Of a stretch of 64,000 nucleotides of DNA, positions 35,438 to 45,472 are shown piece by piece. The stretch covers positions 558,001 to 622,000 of the forward strand of contig JANSWZ010000002.1 of assembly GCA_024743215.1 (NCBI GenBank), given 5' to 3'. The stretch is from Alphaproteobacteria bacterium. Its GTDB lineage: Bacteria > Pseudomonadota > Alphaproteobacteria > Rhizobiales > GCA-2746425. The first letter of the stretch is position 1; every line of letters starts with the position of its first letter. Position numbers and translations under genes: made by a program. The notes beneath the pieces were generated by a model, which saw only the letters and a list, made by a program, of their open reading frames with translations, ran no database searches and was not told where the DNA came from.

Positions 35438-35646
35438 GGCATGCTCACACGTGCGTGTTCGTTTCTTCTTTGTAAAAGCAAAGCGTTTGACATGCAAAGG
35501 TTGACTGTACCGGTCCTGAATTAAATGGCTGATCGCGCTGCTATCAAGAAAATGTTAGTTGACCAAAAGGGCAACAGCGCGCCATTTCCTAGGGGAACAG
35601 AGCCATGGGGCGACTGAACTTCCAAAAACTTTTGGGGAGAAGACAT

Positions 35647-36861
35647 ATGTTAAAAATTCTGACACGGGCCATGCTTGCCGGTTGCCTTATGATAGGTGCC
35701 GCCAAGGCAGCAGATGCACCCGATCCAACCAACTGGCCAAATCTTCTGACACAGGCCAAAGGACAGACAGTCTACTGGCATGCCTGGGGCGGTGAACCGC
35801 GTATCAATGACTATATTGCCTGGGCGGGGCGTGAAATTGAAGAGCGTTACGGTGTTGAACTGGTTCATGTCAAAGTCCAGGATACCGGGTCTGTGGTCTC
35901 GCAGGTTCTGGCGGAAAAGACAGCCGGAACGCTGGATGGTGGATCGGTCGATCTGATCTGGATCAATGGTGAGAATTTTGCTGCCATGAAACGGGAAGGC
36001 CTGCTACTGAGCGAAGGCTGGGCCAACAAGCTGCCGAATTTCCAATATGTTGATGTGAGCGGAAAACCAACCGTGATCAATGACTTTACGGTGCCGACTG
36101 ACGGTCTGGAAGCCCCCTGGGGCATGGCGCAACTGGTGTTCTTCAATGACACCGCCATCAGCACAGAAGTGCCCACCAGTATGGAAGCCCTGCTGGAATG
36201 GTCAGCCGCAAATCCCGGTCGGTTCTCCTACCCGCAACCGCCCGATTATGTTGGCTCAACCTTCCTGAAACAGGCGCTTTATGAATTGGTGACTGATCCA
36301 ACCGTCCTGCAGCAGCCTGCTGATGAAGCTGACTTTGCTGCGGTTACCGAGCCATTGCTGGCCTATCTGGACAAGCTGCATCCGCATATGTGGCGCTCCG
36401 GTCGTGCCTTCCCGCAAAACACCGCAAGCTTACGTCAGTTGATGGCGGATGGTGAATTGGAAATCGGCTTTGCCTTCAACCCGGCGGCTGCTTCCAATGC
36501 AATAGCCAATAATGAATTGCCAGACAGTGTGCGCTCCTTCGTTTTGGAAACTGGCACCATTGGCAATACGCATTTTGTTGCCATTCCCTTCAATGCAAAT
36601 GCCAAGGCAGGTGCCATGGTGTTGGCAGATTTCCTGATGTCACCAGAAGCGCAATTGCGCAAGCAGGATCCAAATGTCTGGGGTGACCCGACGGTTCTGG
36701 ATGTAAAGGCGCTTCCTGCGGCTGCACGCAAATCCTTTGAGGAACTGGATCTGGGTGTTGCGACCTTGAGCCCAAGCGAGCTTGGCATCGTGTTGCCGGA
36801 GCCGCATCCATCCTGGATGGTGGAATTGGAAAAAGTCTGGCTGGCGCGTTACGGCGTTTGA
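35647..36861 (+). CDS. ynjB: YnjB-type ABC transporter substrate-binding protein
   Basis: A 404-residue periplasmic protein with a signal peptide (MLKILTRAMLAGCLMIGAAKA). It resembles E. coli YnjB closely in several blocks: GQTVYWHAWGGEPRINDYI, GGSVDLIWINGENFAAMKREGLL, TDGLEAPWGMAQLVF and AQLRKQDPNVWGDPTVLD. YnjBCD is a predicted importer of unknown substrate with a distant relation to thiamine and iron binding proteins. GGGGAGAAG supports the ATG at 35647; an upstream ATG (35605) has no comparable site. It is first in a unit with ynjC, ynjD and hrpB. Unlike the other transporters in the window it has no hairpin after the binding-protein gene. Confidence 0.92.
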   Translation: MLKILTRAMLAGCLMIGAAKAADAPDPTNWPNLLTQAKGQTVYWHAWGGEPRINDYIAWAGREIEERYGVELVHVKVQDTGSVVSQVLAEKTAGTLDGGSVDLIWINGENFAAMKREGLLLSEGWANKLPNFQYVDVSGKPTVINDFTVPTDGLEAPWGMAQLVFFNDTAISTEVPTSMEALLEWSAANPGRFSYPQPPDYVGSTFLKQALYELVTDPTVLQQPADEADFAAVTEPLLAYLDKLHPHMWRSGRAFPQNTASLRQLMADGELEIGFAFNPAAASNAIANNELPDSVRSFVLETGTIGNTHFVAIPFNANAKAGAMVLADFLMSPEAQLRKQDPNVWGDPTVLDVKALPAAARKSFEELDLGVATLSPSELGIVLPEPHPSWMVELEKVWLARYGV

Positions 36862-36913
36862 CCCATTCGGCTTCAACAATGCTGATACGAGAAAATCTCA
36901 TGGGCGGGACATT

Positions 36914-38596
36914 GTGCTAAAACACATTCCCGCCCTGACTCTTTTCTTTCTGATTGGGCCGGTTCTGGCCGGTCTGATGGGCGTGTTGCTGCCAGCCTTT
37001 GGCGTGCTGCCAAGTCTTGGTGGCACCAGCCTGACGCTCGACTATTTTCAAAATATTCTGTCGACACCCGGTGTCATTCGCTCTTCGTTTCTCAGCCTTG
37101 CGGTTGGTCTGATTACAACGGCCATTTCCCTTGGCATTGTCATGTTGCTGATTGCAGGTTGGCACGGCACGAGATTCTTCAAGCTTCTGCAAAATCTCTT
37201 GTCACCGCTTCTCTCTGTGCCCCATGCAGCTGCAGCCTTTGGTCTGGCATTTCTGATTGCACCCTCCGGCTGGTTGATGCGCCTTGTGTCGCCCTGGGCG
37301 ACCGGCGTCACGCGCCCGCCTGACTGGCTGATTGTGAATGATCCGTTGGCCTTGTCGATGATGGCAGGCCTGATTGCCAAGGAAGTGCCATTTTTGCTGC
37401 TGGTGTCACTGGCGGCGCTGCCACAAAGCGATCTGCGGCGCAAAACAGTGCTCGCTGCCACGCTTGGCTATGGCCCGGTCAGTGGTTTTTTCAAGACAAG
37501 TTTTCCGCTGATCTACCGCCAAATCCGCCTGCCGGTTCTGGCGGTGCTAGCCTATGCCACATCCGTTGTGGATGTAGCGATCATTCTGGGGCCGTCCACA
37601 CCAGCGCCATTGTCCGTGCGCCTGCTGCAATGGATGAATGATCCTGAAATTACCGAACGGTTCCGCGCTTCTGCCGGAGCCATGATGCAATTGGGCGTAA
37701 CGGCGCTTGCGCTGTTGGTCTGGTTTGCAGCCGAGCAACTGGCGCGCCGGACCGGCATGCGCGCTATCAATCGCGGCCACAGAACGTTCGCCGACCAATC
37801 ACTGCGGCGCATAATTGCCGTTTTGGCGGTCATTTCATCGGCCATGGTTCTGGCTGGAATTATTGTTTTGGGCATCTGGTCAATCGCCGGTTTCTGGCGC
37901 TTTCCAGATGCTTTGCCCGTCAGCTTTACCCTCGCCAATTGGAGCCGACAGGCGATGGGGCTGGAAACACCGCTGCAAAACACACTGACAATTGGTGTTG
38001 CGGCAACCGCCATTGCTATTGTGCTGACACTGGCCTGTCTGGAGCAAGAAACGCGCTCGGGCAAAACTGCAACCAGCCGGGCTTTGGTTTTGCTGTATAT
38101 CCCGCTGATTGTGCCACAAGTCAGCTTTTTGTTCGGGCTGAATATATTGGTGCTGCAAATGGGTGGCCGGGCCAATGTGTTGCTGGTCATCTTTACACAT
38201 GTGATTTTTGTCTTGCCTTACGTCTATCTGTCGCTGGCCGATCCGTGGCGCGCATGGGACACCCGCTATGCAGCTGTCGCACAGGGCATGGGCCACAGCG
38301 CCAACCGCGTGTTCTGGTCGGTTCGGTTGCCCATGCTGCTGACCCCTGTTCTGACAGCGGCAGCGGTCGGATTTGCGGTTTCCATTGGGCAATATCTGGC
38401 TACCTTATTGATTGGCAGCGGACGATTCCCCACAATCACGACCGAGGCCGTTGCACTGGCGTCCGGGGGTGACAGACGGGTGATCGGTGTATATGCGCTG
38501 ATACAGGCCCTGCTGCCCTTTATCGGATTTGCAGCCGCGCTGTCCCTGCCCGCACTGCTGTACCGCAATCGCCGGGCCATGCGTGCCAATGGCTGA
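36914..38596 (+). CDS. ynjC: YnjC-type double ABC permease
   Basis: A 560-residue inner-membrane protein with two BPD permease domains in tandem, roughly residues 50-255 and 330-555, each with five or six helices. Coupling loops are seen as TLGYGPVSGFFKTSFPLI and GMGHSANRVFWSVRLPMLL. It pairs with YnjD. I use GTG 36914 as start, with GGGCGGG upstream and the membrane helix beginning directly after it; no ATG in frame is near. It follows ynjB by 52 bases. Confidence 0.88.
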   Translation: MLKHIPALTLFFLIGPVLAGLMGVLLPAFGVLPSLGGTSLTLDYFQNILSTPGVIRSSFLSLAVGLITTAISLGIVMLLIAGWHGTRFFKLLQNLLSPLLSVPHAAAAFGLAFLIAPSGWLMRLVSPWATGVTRPPDWLIVNDPLALSMMAGLIAKEVPFLLLVSLAALPQSDLRRKTVLAATLGYGPVSGFFKTSFPLIYRQIRLPVLAVLAYATSVVDVAIILGPSTPAPLSVRLLQWMNDPEITERFRASAGAMMQLGVTALALLVWFAAEQLARRTGMRAINRGHRTFADQSLRRIIAVLAVISSAMVLAGIIVLGIWSIAGFWRFPDALPVSFTLANWSRQAMGLETPLQNTLTIGVAATAIAIVLTLACLEQETRSGKTATSRALVLLYIPLIVPQVSFLFGLNILVLQMGGRANVLLVIFTHVIFVLPYVYLSLADPWRAWDTRYAAVAQGMGHSANRVFWSVRLPMLLTPVLTAAAVGFAVSIGQYLATLLIGSGRFPTITTEAVALASGGDRRVIGVYALIQALLPFIGFAAALSLPALLYRNRRAMRANG

Positions 38597-38612
38597 TGCA
38601 AAAAGGAAGTCT

Positions 38613-39281
38613 ATGAGTGTGCCAAATGAAGGCCTGACCCTGAAAGATGTCTGCATTCTGCTGGATGGCCGACCACTGGTTCATGTCAGTGCTCATGTGG
38701 CTCCCGGTGACGTGCTGACTATTATGGGCGCGTCAGGCTCTGGCAAATCTACCTTTCTGGCCTATGTCGGCGGTTTTCTGGACCGGGTCTTTGCGGGTAT
38801 GGGCGAGGTTTATCTGAATGGTGTGGCGATTCATGACCAACCGGCGGAAAGCCGCCGTGTCGGAATTCTGTTTCAGGATGCGCTGCTGTTTCCCCATATG
38901 AGTGTTGGCCAAAACCTGCTGTTTGCCATTCCGCCCGACATCAAAGCCAAATCAGAGCGGCAATCCATGGCCGAAGACGCCCTGAAAGAGGTTGGCCTTG
39001 AAGGTCTGTTCGATCGTGACCCGGCAACATTATCGGGTGGACAGGCTGCGCGCGTCGCGCTGATCCGCGTTTTGCTGTCCGCGCCCAAGGCGTTGCTTCT
39101 GGATGAGCCATTTTCCAAACTGGATGCAGACCGCCGGTTGAGCATTCGGCGCATTGTGTTTGATCTGGCCAAAGCCCGGAACCTGCCAGTTTTACTGGTC
39201 ACCCACGATGCGGATGATGCCAAGGCCGCCGGTGGACGCGTGATCATGCCCCTTGAAATGGCACCAGATTCAAACCCATGA
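38613..39281 (+). CDS. ynjD: YnjD-type ABC transporter ATP-binding protein
   Basis: A 222-residue ATPase with Walker A GASGSGKST at about 38, Q-loop VGILFQDALLFPHM, signature LSGGQAARVALIRVL, and Walker B ALLLDEPFSKLD. The H-loop is LLVTHDADDAKAAG. The start ATG 38613 has AAGGAAG seven bases ahead. It drives the YnjC permease. It overlaps hrpB by 4 bases. Confidence 0.9.
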   Translation: MSVPNEGLTLKDVCILLDGRPLVHVSAHVAPGDVLTIMGASGSGKSTFLAYVGGFLDRVFAGMGEVYLNGVAIHDQPAESRRVGILFQDALLFPHMSVGQNLLFAIPPDIKAKSERQSMAEDALKEVGLEGLFDRDPATLSGGQAARVALIRVLLSAPKALLLDEPFSKLDADRRLSIRRIVFDLAKARNLPVLLVTHDADDAKAAGGRVIMPLEMAPDSNP

Positions 39282-41689
39282 CGCTGCCGATTGAAGCTGT
39301 CAAAGCGGAGCTGCTGGACCAGTTTCGTAATCACCCCAATCTGGTTCTGGTAGCCGAACCGGGTGCCGGTAAAACCACGCAAGTGCCGCTTTGGCTGTTG
39401 AAGGAAAACTCGCTGGACGGGCAGAAGATTATTCTGTTGGAACCGCGCCGCATTGCTGCGCGCGCAGCGGCCCAGCGCATGGCCAGCCTGCTTGGCGAAG
39501 AGCTTGGGCAAACAGTCGGTTTGCGCATGCGGGCTGAAACCAAAGTCAGCGCCAAAACGCGGCTGGAAGTCGTGACCGAGGGCGTTTTCTCCCGGATGAT
39601 CCTGGATAATGCTGAATTGCCCGGCGTGGGGGCAGTTCTGTTCGATGAATTTCATGAACGCTCCCTTGATGCGGATCTGGGGCTTGCCCTTGCGCTGGAT
39701 GTGCAGGCAGCGCTGCGTCCCGATTTAAAGTTGATGGTGTTGTCGGCCACTATTGATGCAGACGCTGTTTCTGCCCTGATGCAGGATGCGCCGACGATCA
39801 CCTCAAAAGGGCGCAGCTTTCCCATTGATTTTCATTATCTGCCGGGCAAGCCAAGACAACGGATCGCACCGCAAGTGGTTGAGGCCGTTAAACTGGCTAT
39901 CAAACAGGACAGTGGCAGCCTGTTGGTGTTTCTGCCGGGCCGCAGCGAGATTGAAACAACCCGGCGGATGCTCAACGAACTCTATGGCCGTGAGGATACC
40001 GTCCTGATTGCGCCGCTCTATGCGGGGCTGCCACAGCAAGCACAGATCGCTGCCCTGCAGCCCGCGCCAATGGGCAAACGCAAGATTGTTCTGTCAACCA
40101 ATCTTGCCCAGACATCCATGACCATCGAGGGCGTTCGTATCGTGGTGGATGGTGGCCTGTCCCGCCGCCCCCGCTTTAACCCGCAAACCAGTGTCTCACG
40201 GCTGGAGACGGTGTCCGTCAGCCGTGCCGCTGCTGATCAACGGGCCGGGCGGGCCGGGCGGACAGAACCGGGCATCTGTTACCGGCTCTGGCCGGAGCAA
40301 TGGATGCGTACGCTGGAGGCGCAGGATCGGCCCGAAATTCTGGAAGCTGATCTGTCCCGTTTCGCGCTTGATTTGGCGGAATGGGGCGTCAACGCACCGG
40401 AACAATTGGCGTTTCTGGACTACCCGGCCAAGGGCAAATTTGCGGCCGCTCAAAATCAGCTCCGATCGTTCTGTGCACTGGACAAGGATGGGCATGTCAC
40501 GGATATCGGACGCAAGCTGCAGGCGCTGCCGCTCGATCCGCATCTGGGTGCCATGACGCTGTCTGCTGCGCAACAAGGTTCTGATGCCCTGCGCTCAGCC
40601 CTTCTGCTGGCGGCATTGTTAAGCGATACCCAAGTCCAAAGGGAATTGGATCTTGGCGTCCTTTACGGTCAGTCGCGCTCGCGTCCGGAAGGCATGATAA
40701 GGCAATCCTTTGAACGGCTCTGTCGGCATTTTTCCATTCCGGCCAAAGGGCCAACATGGTCACGCGAAACCGTCGGACCCTTGTTGCTGATCGCATTTCC
40801 AATGTGGGTTGCCATCAATCGGGGGCCGGGCCGGTTTCAACTGGCGGCCGGACAGCGCGTCACCTGCCCTGCCGAACACGCTTTGGCAGGCGAGCCATAT
40901 CTGGTTGTGACAGACATGATGGGGGATGCGGGAAATCTGCGTCTGCTGTCTGCCAGTTCACTGTCCGCCGATGATTACCAGGCGCACGCGGAACGCCACG
41001 CAACATCTGAAGGGTTTCTGGAGTTCAATGAAGCGGAAGGGCGAGTCAAAGCCGAACAAACCACCCGTCTGGGTGCAATTGTTCTTGAGCGAAAGCAGGC
41101 GGCAAAATTTGATCAGGACGCCGCAGAGGATGTGTTTTGGCGTGCCATTGCAGCCCGTGGGCTTGACCTTGTTCCCTTTTCTCAGAATACCAACGCATTG
41201 CTGGATCGACTGCAGTTTCTTCATACCGCCATCGGTGACCCATGGCCCGATATGAGCCGCACGACACTCGCTGAAACACTGGAAAGCTGGCTGCGCCCCT
41301 TTGTGCCGGGAGCCGTCGCGCTCAAGGCGCTTTCGCATACAGCAATCATGGATGCGCTCAAGTTTCGTGCGCCGCAAATCCATGATCTAGACCGACTGGC
41401 ACCGGAGCGGTTTTCCTTATCCAATGGCCGCGTGATGACCATTGATTACAGCAACGAAAATGGTCCCACCTTGCGCGCGCGCGCGCAGGATTTTTTTGGT
41501 GTGAATGAGCACCCCACTATTGCTGGGCATGTTCCGCTGATCATTGATCTTCTGTCACCTGCACGTCGCAGCATTCAGATCACCCGTAATCTGCCGACGT
41601 TCTGGACCGGTTCCTGGCGAGATGTTCGGGCCGATATGCGCGGTCGTTATCCCAAACATAACTGGCCGGAAAACCCGTCTGCACCCTAG
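39278..41689 (+). CDS. hrpB: ATP-dependent helicase HrpB
   Basis: An 803-residue DEAH-box RNA helicase. Motif I is GAGKTTQVPLW near residue 28; motif II appears as DEFHERSLDADLGLALALD, i.e. DEFH, typical of HrpB; motif III is SATID; motif VI reads QRAGRAGRTEPG. The HrpB C-terminal domain covers the last quarter. The name is from E. coli; cellular role is not well known. It starts within the end of ynjD (4-base overlap), so it is expressed with the importer, likely by chance of operon layout. Confidence 0.95.
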   Translation: MTLPIEAVKAELLDQFRNHPNLVLVAEPGAGKTTQVPLWLLKENSLDGQKIILLEPRRIAARAAAQRMASLLGEELGQTVGLRMRAETKVSAKTRLEVVTEGVFSRMILDNAELPGVGAVLFDEFHERSLDADLGLALALDVQAALRPDLKLMVLSATIDADAVSALMQDAPTITSKGRSFPIDFHYLPGKPRQRIAPQVVEAVKLAIKQDSGSLLVFLPGRSEIETTRRMLNELYGREDTVLIAPLYAGLPQQAQIAALQPAPMGKRKIVLSTNLAQTSMTIEGVRIVVDGGLSRRPRFNPQTSVSRLETVSVSRAAADQRAGRAGRTEPGICYRLWPEQWMRTLEAQDRPEILEADLSRFALDLAEWGVNAPEQLAFLDYPAKGKFAAAQNQLRSFCALDKDGHVTDIGRKLQALPLDPHLGAMTLSAAQQGSDALRSALLLAALLSDTQVQRELDLGVLYGQSRSRPEGMIRQSFERLCRHFSIPAKGPTWSRETVGPLLLIAFPMWVAINRGPGRFQLAAGQRVTCPAEHALAGEPYLVVTDMMGDAGNLRLLSASSLSADDYQAHAERHATSEGFLEFNEAEGRVKAEQTTRLGAIVLERKQAAKFDQDAAEDVFWRAIAARGLDLVPFSQNTNALLDRLQFLHTAIGDPWPDMSRTTLAETLESWLRPFVPGAVALKALSHTAIMDALKFRAPQIHDLDRLAPERFSLSNGRVMTIDYSNENGPTLRARAQDFFGVNEHPTIAGHVPLIIDLLSPARRSIQITRNLPTFWTGSWRDVRADMRGRYPKHNWPENPSAP

Positions 41690-41700
41690 ACCGAACTTTC

Positions 41701-41735
41701 CTTATGTTGACACATAAGTCATAAGTACGTACTTA
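41701..41735 (+). promoter_or_regulatory. Promoter/operator region of the hyu-TRAP operon
   Basis: TTGACA (41707-41712) is enclosed by CTATG-type arms: CTTATG (41701-41706) and CATAAG (41713-41718), a perfect inverted repeat. Directly after it is the 14-base perfect palindrome TAAGTACGTACTTA (41722-41735), ending five bases before the hyuA start. A clear -10 box is lacking. The two palindromes are good candidates for the HutC-type GntR regulator at the end of the operon. Confidence 0.5.
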
Positions 41736-41740
41736 ATTCT

Positions 41741-43807
41741 ATGCTTCGTTTAGCGATAGATATTGGTGGTACATTTACAGACGTGGTGGCGGAAACGCCT
41801 ACCGGGTTGTTTTCTGTAAAAGTTCTGACAACCCCGCAATCACCAGAACTGGGTGCATTGGACGGGGTTTGCTGTCTATTGGAGGAACTGAACCTCACCT
41901 TTGGCGATATCACCACGATCATCCACGGGACCACACTTGCAACAAATGCGTTGATCGAACGCAAAGGCGCCAGGACAGCTTTTGTGACCACTGCCGGTTT
42001 TCGTGATGTGCTGGAAATGCGTTACGAAAAACGGTTCGATCAATATGCGCTGGACATCCAGATGCCGGAGCCATTGGTGCCAAGGCCCCTGCGCCTTGGC
42101 TTGAACGAGCGCATTCTCGCGGATGGCTCTGTCCTCGCAGCCCCGCAGGACGATGAAATCGACCAATTGGCTGCGCGTTTGAAGAGCGAAAAAATTGAAG
42201 CCGTGGCGGTTGGATTTCTTCATTCCTATCGCAATGCATCTCATGAAACCTATGTGTCCGAGCGCCTGCGTGCCCTGCTCGGCGACGATGTCACAATCTG
42301 TCAAAGTGCTGAAGTAGCCGGTGAAATTCGCGAATATGAGCGTTTCTCCACCGTCTGTGCCAATGCCTATGTGCGGCCTGTCATGGCGCGCTATCTGCAA
42401 CAATTGCAAACACAGTTGCAAAATCGTGGATTTGGCGGGTCATTGCTGATGATGCTGTCAGGTGGTGGGCTGACAACACTTGAACAGGCTGTTCGATTTC
42501 CCATCCGGCTGCTCGAAAGCGGTCCTGCTGGCGGGGTCGCATTGGCGGCACATGTTGCGCGTGAAGTCGGGTCCAACAAAACCTTGTCGCTCGACATTGG
42601 TGGAACAACAGCGAAAATCTGCTTCATTGAAAATGGCCTGCCAAAAACCACACGCAAGTTTGAAGTTGCCCGCGCCTGGCGGGATGTGAAAGGCAGCGGC
42701 TTGCCCGTGCGCATTCCAACCGTGGAGCTGGTGGAAATCGGTGCCGGCGGTGGCTCCATCGCCAGTATCGATAGTTTGGGACGCTTGAAAGTCGGCCCGA
42801 AAAGCGCAAGCTCGGATCCGGGACCCGCAGCCTATAATCGCGGTGGCACCGAGGCCACGATCACGGACAGCCATCTGACGGTTGGGAATATTTCTGCCAA
42901 TGGATTTGCGGGTGGCATGATTGAGCTCGCGCCCGAACGCGCGCCGATTGCCATAGCGAAACACGTGCAACACCCCATGGGCCTCGACAAGGTTGAACCC
43001 GCAGCTGCTGGTATTATCGAACTTGCTGACGAGACCATGGCGAATGCCGCGCGCGTCCACGGCATCGAACTGGGATTGGATGTTGCCAGCTTTGATCTTC
43101 TGGTCTCTGGCGGTGGCGGGGCGTTGCACGCGGCGCGCATTGCGGAAAAGCTTGGCATTCGCCGGGTCATTGTTCCTCAAAATGCGGGCGTTGGTTCCGC
43201 TGTTGGTTTTCTGCGTTCTCCCGTGGCTTTTGAGAGCGCCATTTCCGTCATCAGTACTTTGGACGCCATAGACAGAGAAGCGCTGACGGAACGGGTCCAT
43301 CAACAGATCGCCTATGTCAGGAGCATTGTCGCAGAGGCCGTTCGCTCAGAGCGCATCACGACCTCAATACAGGCTGAAATGCGCTATCAGGGACAGGGGC
43401 TGGAACTCTTTATTGACCTGCCCAACGGTGAAGATTTTGCGGCAAGCCTGTCTCAACTGGAGGCCGTTTTTGTGGAACGCTATAAGGCTCTGGTCGGCTT
43501 CGATCTCCAGAACATTCCCATTGAGCTGGTCTCGATCAGTGTGAGCGCCCGCGAGGCTCTGCAGCCAACGTCCATGACCGATCAGCAAACCGTGACGCCA
43601 CAAGATGCGCAGACGCGCGACATCTATGATCTCAAAACCAAAGACCATCTCAATTATACTGTCATGGATCGTTCTGCATTGAATGGCAGCTTTATTGACG
43701 GCCCGACCGTTATCAGCGAGCCGCAAACAACCACACTGGTGCGTCCGGGTTGGAATGTGCATAGCTCTGAGATCGGACATTTGGTTCTTGAGCGGAGCCT
43801 GTCATGA
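41741..43807 (+). CDS. hyuA: Hydantoinase/oxoprolinase family protein, A subunit
   Basis: A 688-residue subunit. The N-terminal domain starts with LAIDIGGTFTDVVAE, the hydantoinase-A ATPase domain has KTLSLDIGGTTAKICFIENG near 285, and the glycine-rich ending SGGGGALHAARIAEKLG. The A and B subunits together cleave a cyclic amide (hydantoin, 5-oxoproline, or related) with ATP; acetone carboxylase beta is a related branch. The start codon has no ribosome site and lies just after a palindrome, but the family N-terminus fixes it. It overlaps the B subunit gene by 4 bases. Confidence 0.93.
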   Translation: MLRLAIDIGGTFTDVVAETPTGLFSVKVLTTPQSPELGALDGVCCLLEELNLTFGDITTIIHGTTLATNALIERKGARTAFVTTAGFRDVLEMRYEKRFDQYALDIQMPEPLVPRPLRLGLNERILADGSVLAAPQDDEIDQLAARLKSEKIEAVAVGFLHSYRNASHETYVSERLRALLGDDVTICQSAEVAGEIREYERFSTVCANAYVRPVMARYLQQLQTQLQNRGFGGSLLMMLSGGGLTTLEQAVRFPIRLLESGPAGGVALAAHVAREVGSNKTLSLDIGGTTAKICFIENGLPKTTRKFEVARAWRDVKGSGLPVRIPTVELVEIGAGGGSIASIDSLGRLKVGPKSASSDPGPAAYNRGGTEATITDSHLTVGNISANGFAGGMIELAPERAPIAIAKHVQHPMGLDKVEPAAAGIIELADETMANAARVHGIELGLDVASFDLLVSGGGGALHAARIAEKLGIRRVIVPQNAGVGSAVGFLRSPVAFESAISVISTLDAIDREALTERVHQQIAYVRSIVAEAVRSERITTSIQAEMRYQGQGLELFIDLPNGEDFAASLSQLEAVFVERYKALVGFDLQNIPIELVSISVSAREALQPTSMTDQQTVTPQDAQTRDIYDLKTKDHLNYTVMDRSALNGSFIDGPTVISEPQTTTLVRPGWNVHSSEIGHLVLERSLS

Positions 43808-45450
43808 CCGGACAATTGGATATTGTGGCTCAGAACGTCTTGTGGAACCGCCTGATTTCGGTTTGCGAAGAACAGGCCAATGCCCTGATGCGGGCAGCGT
43901 TTGGTGCGATCGTGCGTGAAGCAGGCGATCTTTCAGCCGGTGTGTTTGATGCCAATGGGGATATGCTTGCACAGGCTGTGACCGGAACACCGGGCCATGT
44001 GAACACGATGGCCGCATCCGTGCGTGCCATGTTGGAAATTGTGCCTCCAGGCGGCCTGGCCACAGGAGATGCCCTCGTCACCAATGATCCATGGCTGGGT
44101 GCCGGGCATGTGTTTGATTTTGTCGTGATTACCCCCGCGTTTCTGGATGGGAAAATCATCGGATATCTGGCGTCGACCAGCCACATTGTGGATGTTGGCG
44201 GGCGCGGTTGGTCGGCGGAATCCTCCTCAGTGTTCGAAGAAGGTGTCATCATCCCCGTGATGCATCTGCGGCGCGGCAATACTCTGAATGAAGATATGTT
44301 GCGGATTGTCACCACAAATTCGCGTGTGCCGCATGAAGCGCGGGGCGATATTCTATCCCTTCTGACCTCCAATGATACGGGCGTTGCCCGTCTGCTTGAG
44401 CTCATGCGTGAATACCAGCTCACGGATCTGAAAGAGGTCTCCGAGTTCATTTTTGAGCATTCCGCGACCGGCACGAAAAAAGCACTGAGCCGCGCTCCGC
44501 AAGGCATTTATGAAAGTGTCATGCAGCTCGACGGCTACGACGCTCCGATTGAGTTGCGCGCAAAAATGACCATCGGCGATGGCCGCATTGATGTCGATCT
44601 CACCGGCTCATCAAAGGCTGTGAATCGCGGCATCAATTGCCCGCTGAATTATAGCGCCGCTTACGCCGCTTTTGGCATCCGCGCGCTGCTTGCCCCTGAC
44701 ATTCCAAACAATCAGGCCTCATTGAATGCAATCCGTGTGGTGGCTCAACCCGGCCTTGTGGTCAGCGCAGAGCATCCAAGCCCGGTGACCGCGCGGCATG
44801 TCATTGGTCAGGCTTTGCCAGATCTGATGCTGGGCTGTCTGGAACAGGCCTTGCCAGGTGAAGTGCTGGCAGAAAGCTCGGGGGCGCTTTGGACATTGTC
44901 ATTGTCGGGCGCTGGAGCCGCGCAGTTTACATCGCTCAATGTGGCACTGGGCGGCATGGGCGCACGGCCCACTCTGGATGGTCTTTCGACGACCGCCTTT
45001 CCGTCCGGCGTTGGTGCAGTACCGATTGAAGCCGCTGAGGTCGCGGCCCCCTTGATCTATCATTCAAAAGAGTTCGCACCCGATACTGGCGGCGCTGGCA
45101 CCTATCGTGGTGGGCTGGCCCAACGCATGGAAGTGGGCTCGCGCATCGGGGAGCCCATGAGCATGTCGGCTGCGGCCTTTGAACGCTTGACCTCAGGCCC
45201 GGCAGGACGTCAGGGCGGCGGAAACGGAACAGAAGGACGCGTGTCGATATCTGATGGCACAGTGATCAAGGACAAGGGCATTTATGAAATTCCGGCAGGT
45301 GAGCGGTTGATCCTTCAAACGCCGGGTGGTGGCGGGTTCGCAGACCCCGCTGATCGTGACAGGGCTGCCGTAAAGCGGGATCTGTCTCATGGTTTGATAA
45401 CGGCTGATGCAGCCCAAACCGATTACAAATTGGATGAAACTCAGTCGTAA
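43804..45450 (+). CDS. hyuB: Hydantoinase/oxoprolinase family protein, B subunit
   Basis: A 548-residue subunit of the hydantoinase B family, with the N-terminal VAQNVLWNRLISVCEEQANALMRAAFGAIVREAGDLSAG, metal-site elements HVNTMAAS and NDPWLGAGHVFDFV, plus SSTSHIVDVGG-type segment (here STSHIVDVGGRGW) and the C-terminal LILQTPGGGGFADP. It forms the second half of an ATP-dependent ring-opening enzyme with HyuA. The start overlaps hyuA by ATGA. Confidence 0.93.
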   Translation: MTGQLDIVAQNVLWNRLISVCEEQANALMRAAFGAIVREAGDLSAGVFDANGDMLAQAVTGTPGHVNTMAASVRAMLEIVPPGGLATGDALVTNDPWLGAGHVFDFVVITPAFLDGKIIGYLASTSHIVDVGGRGWSAESSSVFEEGVIIPVMHLRRGNTLNEDMLRIVTTNSRVPHEARGDILSLLTSNDTGVARLLELMREYQLTDLKEVSEFIFEHSATGTKKALSRAPQGIYESVMQLDGYDAPIELRAKMTIGDGRIDVDLTGSSKAVNRGINCPLNYSAAYAAFGIRALLAPDIPNNQASLNAIRVVAQPGLVVSAEHPSPVTARHVIGQALPDLMLGCLEQALPGEVLAESSGALWTLSLSGAGAAQFTSLNVALGGMGARPTLDGLSTTAFPSGVGAVPIEAAEVAAPLIYHSKEFAPDTGGAGTYRGGLAQRMEVGSRIGEPMSMSAAAFERLTSGPAGRQGGGNGTEGRVSISDGTVIKDKGIYEIPAGERLILQTPGGGGFADPADRDRAAVKRDLSHGLITADAAQTDYKLDETQS

Positions 45451-45472
45451 TATTTAAAGGTAGGAGATCTTG

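Noticed and set aside
42458-43303. A 281-codon open frame on the minus strand
   Set aside because: It is antisense to hyuA and has no recognisable domain.
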